A stretch of DNA of 64,000 nt, taken from the NCBI GenBank assembly GCA_910591455.2, contig OU342819.1:1-64000 (forward strand). The letters run 5' to 3'. The stretch comes from Pholis gunnellus. Taxonomy: Eukaryota > Chordata > Actinopteri > Perciformes > Pholidae. Below the pieces are notes generated by a model that ran no database searches, had not been told where the DNA came from, and saw only the letters and a list, made by a program, of their open reading frames with translations. The translations under genes and the position numbers were made by a program. Of the stretch, positions 12,312 to 23,000 are shown piece after piece (the first letter of the stretch is position 1; every line of letters starts with the position of its first letter).

Positions 12312-13474
12312 CTAGCAGTAAATCCTCCGTTGCGCTGAGGATTACCCATAGTCCTTTGCGTCTACTATTCAGTGCAGGTACATATTTACAACAGCAGGTG
12401 GCGTAGTTTTCCCATTTAGCGGGATTTAATCTGAACGTGTTCAACTATGTTACACTAGCTAAACTGTGATCGGCTCTGCCATGAACACTCCCTCACTGAA
12501 ACAAAAAACTAATAAAACTAATTCATATTATCATAAATATGATTCATATCATCATTATAAACATTGTAGAAGATGCTGTTTTTTACTGTAATGATACACA
12601 CTGGCTAATGGATCAGGTAGACTACAGTACTGTACTGACTCAGTTCATCTAGTCATAAATACATTCAAATCACTGCCTGACTTACTATAATGTTTTATCA
12701 TATTATTATATGTCATTTATCAAATAATTATTATCACAAATTCATATCAACCAGCTCCAAGCTAACACATTTATATTGGATGTTTAAATATAGCCTATTA
12801 AAAGTAGGCTCTCAACTATAAAGTACTTGAACTTTTATATTTTTAATATATTATAATTATATTTTCCTACAGTATGGAAATACTAGATATATATAAGGAG
12901 GGTCCTGCTTTGTTATCAGACCTCGAGGTTCTGTCTTGAGGAGGTTTTAACTCCTTCACTCTTTCAGTTTATTGAGAACATGCTAAATATTCCTGTAATC
13001 ATGTTGTTAATCAGGCTACTAGCAAATCTGAAACCAGCTCAAATAAAGCACAGAAATCCACACTGTGTAAGAGTGTGAGGATCAGGGGTCAATAGGGGGT
13101 GTAGCTCATTGTAGCCCTGGGGCCTCCTGCTAACTTAATCTGGCCTCCATGAACTCTTTCAAGGGTTGAATGGACTGATAGGCTCATTATGTTTGTGACA
13201 ATAAATGTTATTATTCACTTTATCTATTGCCAGATGTTTATTTGACTGTACTAGTGAAGCCTCACTATAACATGAGTGTGTGTCGTTGCAGTGTGATGTT
13301 CCCGTCCACCTCCAGGACAACCAGAGAGGAATGAGAGTCTCCGCTCGCAGACAGTGTGCATGCTGCAGGGATGACCAGGTGACACATTTAGATCCTCATA
13401 TTCAATAATGTGTGACCAATATTATGTGTTTTAAAATTTTAGTGTATAGCTTTCTTTTTTATGATGATTTTAAT

Positions 13475-13543
13475 GTAAAGTGTCTTTGAGAATCATGAAA
13501 AGCGCTCAATAAATAAAATGTATTATTGTTATTATTATTAAAT
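13475..13543 (+). mobile_element. L2-type LINE 3' tail
   Basis: GTGTCTTTGAGAATCATGAA, AAGCGCTCAATAAATAAAAT and a following ATT-rich run match the 3' ends of fish L2/Maui-like LINEs. The better-preserved copy ending at 24611 shows the same pattern (GCGTCTTTGGG, CCCTATATAAA, ATT repeats). It sits in the intron before candidate exon 3. Confidence 0.7.
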
Positions 13544-14394
13544 AAGTCACAATGTAAATACTCCACAGGTTTTAGTTTGACATCCTCTAATGTGTTGCTC
13601 ACCAGGTGCAGACTTTGACCCGAAAGCGCCGGCGCTCTGCTGCTACTGGAGACCCTCCCCAGAAGAGGAGAAGGAGCTCCGTGGCCCGTCCTGCAGACTC
13701 TCCTGTCTCTTTGTGTTTTCTCCCAAAGCCTCGGGCCACCATCCTGCCTGCAGACCTGCCGGTTGCCTCCAGCGTGGCCCCCGGCCTTCCTCGACTCCAC
13801 TGCACCACGAAGGCCCTCTGATCCACATCCACTCTGAGGAAGAGTACCAACAACTCTACCACCAAGTTGTGGATGATATGCTGAGGTGTGTTGTGTCAAA
13901 AATCTATCTGATGATTATCACATTTTCTAATCACTTTAGTTTTTGACTCAATTTATTCCATGTATCAACTTTTTAATCTCATGTCTCATTATGACTCTCC
14001 TCACAGGTTCAAGAACGGCCGTCTGCACAGCATAAAACTGGGACGTCTCATCAAGCAGAAGCTCTGGGAGAGACTGGACCGTCCCACCGCAACAGAGACG
14101 GTAGACAAAGACGGACGGGTGCATGTGGACATCTCATACGGGGTCGGTGTTCATCCTCCGCATTATTTTGTGGACACTTCGGAAGAACCAGAGTGCTAAA
14201 ACAAAATAATGAGCCTCTGCCAGCGACCTGCATTTGCCGCCTCCACCTGCAGATTCTGGCAGACAGTTGTAACCTTAACCTCTAACTCTAGCCTAAGTGG
14301 TAAAGGGACAGCAAAAGATGAACTACTCCACCAAAAGATCAAGGAATCACACTTCTGACCATCCGTCTGTGGAGCCACAGTTCAAAACCCGGAG

Positions 14395-15522
14395 ACATCC
14401 TGCCAAATTGAACTACAGTAGCGCTCAGTTGTTCACTTCATCCTCCAGCATCTGGACTCCTCAGGAACTTACACCAGGATCCTGTTAGTGGACTTCAGCT
14501 CTGCCGTCAACACCATCATCCGGTCTCTGCTGCATGACAAGCTCTCCCAGCTGCACGTGCCCATCTCACTTCCTGTCTGACAGGAAGCAGCATGTGAAGC
14601 TGGGGAAACGTGTGTCAGTCTTCAGACCACCAGCTTCGGTTCCCCCCAAGGCTGCATTCTTTCCTTGTATACACAGGGTCACCACTCCGTCAAGCTCCTG
14701 AAGTTTGCGGATGACACCGCCCTCATTTGACTCATCTCTGGTGGGGATGAGTCCGCCTACAGGTGGGAAATTGATCATCTGGTGACCTGGACAACTTAGA
14801 GCTCAAAGATCTAAAGACAGTGGAGATGGTTATGGATTTCTGCGTGAACGTAGCCCTACCTGTCCCTATCACTGTGCGTGACTCCTCCGTCAACACTGTG
14901 GAGTCCTTCCGCTTCTTGGGCTCCATCATATCCCAGGACCTCAAGTGGGAGCTGAACATCAGCTCCATCACCAAGAAGGCTCAGCAGAGGATGTACTTCT
15001 TGAGGCAGCTGAAGAAATTCAACCTGCCAAAGACAATGATGGTGCACTTCTACACAGCCATGAGTCCATCCTCTGCTCCTCCATCAGTGTCTGGTACACT
15101 GCAGTATCATTCGCTCTGCTGAGAGGGTGATTGGCTGCAAGCTTCCGTCCCTCCACGAATTGTTCGCCTCCAGGACCCTGAAGCGAGCAAGAAATATTGT
15201 AGCTGACCCCTCTCACCCTGGACACAAACTGTTCGTGCCCCTTCCATCTGGCAGGAGGCTGAGGTACATCAGGACCAAGACCTCACGCCATAAGAGCAGT
15301 TTCTTCCCGTCTGCATTTGGGTTCATCAACAAAGCCGGGGACCCCCACTGACTCTGACTCTTACATCCCCAGGACAATTCCCTACCGTTACACTCCCTTG
15401 CACATTCTTTGTATATTAAAATACACTTGCCACTTTAAATATACTTGTTTTAACGTACTGTTATCTGTGTGTTTGTTCGTTTACCATATTTTATTGTATA
15501 TTTGAATATTTGAATATTTTTA
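14395..15522 (+). pseudogene. Rex1-like LINE reverse transcriptase, 5'-truncated
   Basis: Degraded coding sequence for the 3' half of a non-LTR retrotransposon reverse transcriptase. Readable motifs in order are LVDFSSAVNTII (about 14490), KFADDTA (about 14705), SVNTVESFRFLGSIISQDLKWE (about 14893) and the C-terminal RVIGCKLPSLHELFASRTL then LPSGRRLRYIRTKTSRHKSSF (15120-15310). Stops and frame changes break it into several open stretches. The 3' UTR continues after the LTR at 16015. Order and wording fit the Rex1 group of fish LINEs; no full-length ORF is left. Confidence 0.8.
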
Positions 15523-16010
15523 TGTAGCCAGGCGAAGTGGGGGTAGGAAGGTTTTTGTACTGTCACTTTAAGAACCGTGAGCTACGCGAGAGGACTGAGT
15601 TCACGCGAGATGTGTAAATAAAGAGCGTTAAGTTACTAATAAATGCAGAATCACCTTGAAATTGGGGTTGTTAACTGGTGTTAAGTTGTATGCATCTGGT
15701 GTTGAGTTGTGTACATCTGCCTCGTTTAGAGGGGAGACGGAAGCTGCCGTCAGTTCCATGGGTGTGGGTCAGAGCGTACAGGTCGATTGCTGATGTGGGA
15801 GAGGAAGCCACTACTGTTGTGTTTTATATGTATATTGTAACCCTAAATTCAGTAAATAGCAATGGTTTAAGTTTGCTGTCAATTGTAAAGTACCTTAAAA
15901 TTTGACTAATTAACGTTGTACTCCGTGAGTGCAGTCGGGGGGAAATAAAGGACCCACATAAAATCTAAATGTATCTTAGTGTCTGGTCTCATCCTTTTAA
16001 TTAGGCCACA
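15523..16010 (+). mobile_element. Solo LTR with 4-bp target duplication
   Basis: The 488-bp unit starts TGTAGCC and ends GGCCACA (imperfect inverted ends) and is flanked by TTTA on both sides (15519-15522 and 16011-16014). AATAAAG occurs at about 15617 and again at about 15944. It lies in the 3' UTR of the Rex1-like LINE, whose tail resumes directly after it. No internal retroelement genes are present, so it is a solo LTR left by recombination. Confidence 0.8.
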
Positions 16011-16014
16011 TTTA

Positions 16015-16130
16015 AATTATGTCTTGATTATTGCACTGTGTTTATTCATTGTTCTGCACCATTCACCAAGTCAAATTCCTTGTATGTGTAACGTACTTGG
16101 CAATAAACGGTTGATTCTGATTCTGATTGT
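16015..16130 (+). mobile_element. Rex1-like LINE 3' tail (after LTR)
   Basis: Continuation of the LINE at 14395-15522. It contains CAAATTCCTTGTATGTGTAA, then GGCAATAAACGGTTGATTCT and a short tandem TTCTGA run. The same CAATAAACGGTTG ending is seen, inverted, at about 36660, showing both belong to one family. Confidence 0.75.
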
Positions 16131-17095
16131 TCCTTGTTTTGTAGGGGAAACTTTTGTTTGTGTGTTTGTCGAACACTATAGCAATACTGTCATTAAATGC
16201 TTTTTTCACAAATGTGTTATGAAGGAAACACAATTGCTGCCAGGATTAGGTTCAGGGGCTGGAGTGAAGGGAGGTGGTCAGGGTGAAACATGTGGTAAGT
16301 TTTAAGCAACAACAAACATGTCACGTGGCAGAGTTGTCATGAGCAACAAATCAAATTGAAATAAGTTGTCAATGGATGTTTTGAAAATGCTCACCCATCT
16401 GAAATATATCAAGGCCAACAGTTAGGCATTATTGAAGGCGTGGTCGCTTTAAATGACAGATGGGTGTCTTACCAGATCGCTATCTGCTAGCTGTCTGCTC
16501 TGCTGCATCACCCAGGCTGCCTCAGTTCCACTGACCATCCTTACTTTGTATGAAAACAATTACTGATGCTAACTACCTAAGTGTGACAGTAATGGTATAA
16601 CTAATTGGAGCAAGATGAACCCCAAAGGCAGTGTGTGGGTCTGTACTGAGTTTAGCCTCCCACACATGATCATAGAAATCACATAGATTCAGAATGTATG
16701 TGTGGACGATGGAAATCATGTCAGGTGCTTTCACGGAAGCTGCAGCTTGTCATACTTGATTCATACTGTAAATGTAGCTTAATGACTTAGTACATGTGAG
16801 TCTGGACTGAATGACACATTTAACACGTTCAGTAGTCAGAGTTAGTCAGAGCCAAACTTTATGTATAGATGAAATCAATACAAAATATATTCCTTTGAGC
16901 ATGTTTATACTGCAGACAACAGGTGTCTCTCCCTTGGTTTGGTATAGTGGTACGTTCCAGGGATGGATCCATTCTTTGTTGTGTCCGAGCAGTTTCTCAG
17001 TCTACCCGTAGATTGTAACTGTCAGCTGGACCAAACTGCAGAGCAGGACAGAAGAGATCAGATCATTCAAGACAGAACAGAGCTGATCAGAGAGG
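16131..17095. other. Intergenic DNA upstream of ankmy2
   Basis: No coding sequence or recognised repeat. The 100 bases before 17096 lack a TATA box and should include the ankmy2 5' UTR and promoter, but I cannot place the transcription start. Confidence 0.4.
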
Positions 17096-20000
17096 ATGGC
17101 TGCTTCTCAGAAAGGAGATCTATCAGAATCTGAGAGGAAGATCCTGCAAGTTATTAGTGCTGGTAAGTAGTAAGTTATTTATCAGTTATAAGATTACACT
17201 TCTAGCTTCATTCACTCACTGTTCTTCTCACTTATTATAAACTTTTGACTTCTTTGTTGTGAAAACTTTGTTTATGACAAATTTTGTAGATTCATTTTAT
17301 TCCTTAACAGTAAAATGTTAGGCACTCACTTAAAATCGTTTTGTAGCACAGTAAATTGTCCAAACGTTGAAATTGCACTGTATTCAAATCAATATTTACC
17401 ATATGATTTTAATGATATTACTGGGTGTGTAAAATCATGGTAGGCTACTGTTATTGTATTTTATGGGGATGTCGTTTTTGAAAAATTAAAACAAGTGTCC
17501 TGGACATGAATATATAATTCGGCACTAATAAGGAAATTAGACACTGATGATGAATAAATAATTACTGTCAAATCAAATTTTCTTTCATGGAAAGATGTTG
17601 TTTTCCTACCAGATTATGTAGTTCTGGTAAGGAAACAACGAAAATTCAGAATTCAGAATTTGCACCGATATATTTATATATATTTATTGATATGATAACA
17701 ATCGTAATGTTGTATGGTGTAATGTATTGTAATGTATTGATGTTTGTTTTTGACTCTCCTCTATTGTTGCTGTTGTTTCTTGCTCTAATGTCTCCACCAG
17801 GTATGTTTTTACAGTGATACCTTTTGGTCTACAGGTGATGTACAGGAAGCTTCCCAGCTGCTTGCTAGCAAAGATGTACGAGTCAACTGTTTGGATGAGG
17901 TATGAATATAGAAAGGGGAAATTGTTTTAATGTTAGCTGTTAAAGTAATTTATAAACTGTCATTTGTGTTTGAACAAAAACAACAACAACTCAATAGCTT
18001 TTTCTGGAGCTTTCACAGTAAAAAAAAAAAGCAGATTTTTTTGTCAAGCTATTGTTAATTGAACTTTCAGCCTCCACTAATATATGTATTTATGTAAAAC
18101 AGATTTAGTCAGATTGATCTTCATATTGAAAGGACCAGTCTACCCAAAACATCAATAGAGCATATTTCTCCCTTTCTTCACTGTGACCTTAACTTGCATC
18201 ACAAAATTGTCACTCCTAGCAAGGGTTGTCCTGTAAATTTGCAGTTGTGTATAATATGTTTAGCATTATCTCCTATATGGAAATAATGAAAAGCCATTTG
18301 TTAACAAAACATTCATGCATAGTTTAAGTATTACAAATCCTACTGGACCCTTATCAAGTGACCCTGTGTGGGGCAACAGATCCAAGGTTGAGAAACTCTG
18401 CCACAACTCTTTTTTTTAAATATATTTATTTTAATGTAATATGGTGATACAGTGGTGCTCAATGGCAACTGGTCTCAAAATTATACAACATTACAGGAGA
18501 CTCATGTTTCAAGATGTGTTTTACAAAATGATGGTAATATAAATGACTACATCCCCCCTCCTGACCACCCACAATGCAACAGTTATGTCACTGTAACATA
18601 TGTTATCCATTGTGATGGAGACATATGGAGTTGACTCTTGAGAGGCAGACACAGCCCTCAAAGGTATTTGATAATAGCATCACGCCACTACATGTAGCTC
18701 ACAGACTCCTTCAGAGTGCCGTCTGTCAGAATCAGATGTGGTGACAGAGCTTCACATCACTGCCAACACAGTTACCTTTTGTTTCAAGTGTTTTCTGTGT
18801 GTGATGTAAGGCATACACGGGGAATTCATATATTTAATACTGCATCCAAAGTTTCTACATTTGCCTGCTGGGCTGTCTTGCGAACCTCTAAGGACCATGT
18901 CATTGTTTCCACGCATAATACAATTCTAAACTTTCCAGCACTACTATGTTTAGATAAATGAAATGATAAAACAAATAAACAACACAAAAACATGAATTAC
19001 ACAATAAAAGCAGTTCTGAAAAGGTGAGTTTTGATTCGTGATTTAAACATGGACTGGTTGATCTCGGATGTGTTTGGGGAGAGAGTTCCAGAGGGATGGG
19101 GCAGCTCTGGAGAAGGCTCATTTGCCCCAGGTCTGGTGCTCGGTCCTGTGTGGTGGAGACAGAATGTTGGCATCAGAGGAGCAGAGGCTGCAGGAAGGAG
19201 TGTGGTGGTGGAGAAGGTCAGTGAGGTAGGAGGAGGCCTGTTCATAGAGGGCTTTGTGAGTGAGGGGAAGGACCTGGATCCTTTGTGGGACAGGGAGCCA
19301 GTGGAGATTCTGGAGGACAGGGGTGACGTGATCACGGGAGCAGGAAAAAGGAGTTCTTGATGTACTGGAGTTTATTTCTACTCGCTGTGTATTTACTGTT
19401 GCATGTTTCATCATGTTACGTTTTTTCCTCCTAAATCACGATAATGACGATCGTTAACAGTCCACAGAGTTCCGCATGCAGTGGACGTTAACTTAACCCA
19501 GCAAGTCTGAACTGGAACGGAACGGAACTGTAACGGAGGGAAAGACGCTGTAGACATCTTAACGCTGATTGGCCAAGACTCGAAACGTCACATCAAAGAT
19601 GTTTTATTGTGAAGATCACTACGTCACCTTTTCTCCTCGTTTCACTCCAATCTGAGAAACGCTGGCTGGCCAGTTGACAACCCCCCTCCCCAAAAAACTC
19701 TATGGATCTACACGATTCACATAATAAAGTAAATTAATAAAGTTCTTGAAATAAAAAGATTCTGCATTTCCTCCCGCGCCCCACCTGCAATACCGCTGCG
19801 CCCCACTAGAGGGGCGCGCCCCACAGTTTGAGAACCACTGCTATACACCATATTCATGTGATTGCAAGTAAAACGAATTACACTAGTGACAAAGTTCTGT
19901 TTAGCAAGCTGTTTTAGCCTCTACTTGGCACGAATCACAGTAAAAGAGCAATAAACTATGCCATATTAGGCCGTTCTACCACACTTTAATATCTGACGTT

Positions 20001-23000
20001 TCGCACTTCCACACACCACTGTGAACGCAGCGTAGTATCCTTGCGATGGCGTCCGCGAAAAAGGCTCAAAATGTGTCAGCGGCAGCTAGTAGAGGCACTT
20101 CCTGCTGCTAGCTCAGCTGCCGTGTGTGAGAGGAGCCGCGGCAGTTTAGCCTTTATTTGTCGTTATTTGACAATATGTAACAATACATTAAGGTCCTTGA
20201 AGGTATGACTGTTGGTAGTTGTAATTGGTTTAGTAAAAAAATGCCGAATTGTAATAGTATGGCTACTCGTTTTTATTAAACTAAGCTAATGTAGGCTAAC
20301 ATCAGTTGGCACTACACCAGCAGACTAAACCGGGGTGAATGAACGGCTATGCTAACGAATTTCATTGCACAATGGATTTATAAATTCAGAAAAATATATT
20401 TTCAAAAAGAAACAGAGGAAAACATCTCTCTACCTGTGGTGATAATAAAACATATGTATGTTTCCTGCATTAGTTTACTGCTGGCAGAAGCACTCATTAA
20501 AGGTAAACTCCCTCTTGTGGCCAAATGGGTCAATGACGCTGCTCTTCAATATGTACTATCCCTGGGTGCAGAAAGTGCATAGTTTAATGTTAGCAGTCGT
20601 CAACGTTGTACTCCCTGGAAGTAGCATTTCCATCATGTGATTTTTGCATTCATTTGCAAGGTTTCCTTGATTATTCTTGATGTTCTATTTTTAGCAAGGC
20701 ATCCATACAGTTATATACTACAACGTTATTCAAAATTCAATAGTTAAATGTATGTTAGGACAAGAAGTTCAAAGTTAATGGCAAGAAGCCAGCCCAACAT
20801 ATATGTTATTTTATTTAACTTTATTTCATCTCAATAAAGCTCCATGACCTAAACTGTATACTGGTTGCCAAAATATGTATTGTTCATGTGGTGTTGTAGT
20901 TTACAAAATAGTGACTGTGCTCCAGTTATCTGGACTTCCTCAACCACGTTACCTGAAGGCAACGTGGTTGAGGAAGTTCTTTGTTATGCTGTCACTCATG
21001 ATGACACGCCCCTCTCAGTTGATGCCACGCCCCCCACGCTAGATCAGGGTCAAAAGTCTGAACTGAAAAAAAGATTTGAATCTGAAAATATAAAATCTGA
21101 AAAAAAAATATATTAAAAATTCCAGAACTGAATCAAAATGATATTCAACCCAAAAATATTTTTCATTCAATTATTTTTATTTTGAATACATTGCTGTATT
21201 TTTCAATGTTCAAGACCACAACTTGAACTTTCAGGTTCAAATTTTTTTTTTAAATGAACAAAACCTTTGACCTGGATTTAGCTCCATAGATGTTTGGCAT
21301 CTTTTCTTGGCTGCCAGTTCATTAATATCTGGGGTTAGGTTATGTGGAAACCCTCAATGTGGAGTGAAGGTGTGCATCAGTTAGACGACTGTGTGGGTTT
21401 TTGTTCATCTTCATCACAGAGAAAAGCTGCTCACACAGGTATGTGTTTCCAAACATGCAGAGCGTTTGAGCAGCATGTACAGTAGGCGGAGTTAAGGCAT
21501 CGTTACAGGGATGAAGCTTGGAACCTGTGCAGCGCCCACAGAGTCACACTTTGCCTTGAATGTGTCATTACACTGAAGGTCTATCAGCTCCATGTGGATG
21601 TGCACAGGTGCGCTTTCCACTTCAACTGCAAACGGATTGCTGACCAGTTCAAATTTACATTTCTGAGCTGCAAAGTCGGCAAATCAGCGAAAGAACTCTG
21701 TGCCAAGTGCGCCCAGTTTATCAGCAACATGCGCAGTTGGGAACACAGCGGTGGAGACTTTTACTGCATCACATGTCTGTGATCACACGTCCCTGAAGCT
21801 GGAGGTTTAGCGCAGTGAGATGCTTCGTTATGTTGCACAAAAAGCCAGCTCAGATCGCCACTTTTCGTCCCGGAGCTCTGTGGTGGCAGGCCAGTTATGA
21901 TGAACATGATATTTTTTGGTGGGCCATTGTACGGAGGGCCGGATATATGCTGACAATTTAATGACAAGTCTCTCAATGTGTTGATCCTTATGAGGCTTTT
22001 CTTCTGGGTTATTTTGTCCAGGGTTCAGTTCAGAGTCTGTATTTTTCCTTTTCAAATATTTCTCCATCGCTGTTCGTCTTGTCATCACAACCTCTCCCGC
22101 CATCATTTAATTCTACTGTTTTAAATTAACAAGGTCATTATTACGCTACCTACTGCCACCCACTGGCATGGAAGATTATTATTACTTAGCCAGCCACTAT
22201 ATTACAGCTCAGACGCTCAACAATGGCAGTATTTGCAACAACAACATTTTTTTTTGGACTCATTAAGTGAAATTGGACATTTTCCCACGGCACACCTGGC
22301 GATCTCTCATGGCACACTGGTGTGCGCGGCACAGCGGTTGAAAATCACTGCGCTAGAGGACCAAGAGGAGAGGACCAAGCACTGCACCCTGTGGAATGCC
22401 TGAGGACAGAGGGTTGGAAAAGGAGGAGCATTTGTTGATGTTTATGAATTGTTGTCTGTGTGTGAGATGTGACTTTCGCCAGGAGAGGGCAGTCCTGGTG
22501 ATGTGGAGGGAGGATTCAAGGCGGGAGAGAGGGGTGTGGTTGATGTTGTCAAAAGCTGCAGTGAAGTCGAGGAGGATGAGAATGCTGAGGTGAACAGAGT
22601 CAGAGAAGAGTGTTGTTCTGTGCTCTGCTGTAAATAGAAAGTGGATTGAAATGCCTCGAACAAGGTGTTGGAGATGAGTTGGGAGGCAAAAACCCGTTCC
22701 GGTATTTTTGACAGAAGGGAAAGATTTGAGATGGGCCAGAATTTGCTCATAATGTCAGGCTTGAGTCCAGGTTGTTTGAGGATGAGGTGACAGCAGCCAA
22801 TTTGAGTGTTTGGGGGTCTGAACCAGAGCTGAAGGAGGAGATGATATATCTGTGATGAGTGAGGAAATAGCTGGGGGACAGTCCTGAGCAAGATTGGATG
22901 GGAAGGTGGTCAGGTTACTGTAAATGGTGTTGGTTTTTGTTTGGAAGAATGAAAGGAAAGAGTTGCACTTGTCACTGGGTTTAAAAAGTTTGTTTATTAT

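Larger units (their letters stand above)
11228..14199 (+). pseudogene. Four-exon candidate gene, unnamed, one frameshift
   Basis: Proposed exons are 11228-11452, 13292-13378, 13606-13885 and 14007-14199. The junctions have GT/AG ends (AAC|gtgag, gcag|TGT; CAG|gtgac, ccag|GTG; GAG|gtgtg, cacag|GTT). Two in-frame starts are possible: ATG at 11228, or ATG at 11444, which gives a very short first coding exon. Exon 2 has a CACC cysteine cluster. Exon 3 begins with two basic nuclear-localisation-like runs (TRKRRRS, PQKRRRSS). Exons 3-4 end in a helix-like segment, EEEYQQLYHQVVDDMLR then GRLHSIKLGRLIKQKLWERL, finishing EEPEC and TAA. Exon 3 enters in one frame and must leave in another: its 280 nt are one base short of matching exon 4, and the switch lies near 13800-13820. 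It could be a real gene with a sequence error or a recent pseudogene. I do not recognise the family. Confidence 0.5.

Noticed and set aside
13599..13865. Alternative minus-strand open frames over candidate exon 3
   Set aside because: They have no splice support, while the + strand has matching GT/AG sites and continues into exon 4.
20046..20114. Short ATG frame MASAKKAQNVSAAASRGTSC in a CpG-richer patch
   Set aside because: It stops after 21 codons, has no clear donor site, and lies among hAT fragments, so a gene cannot be supported.
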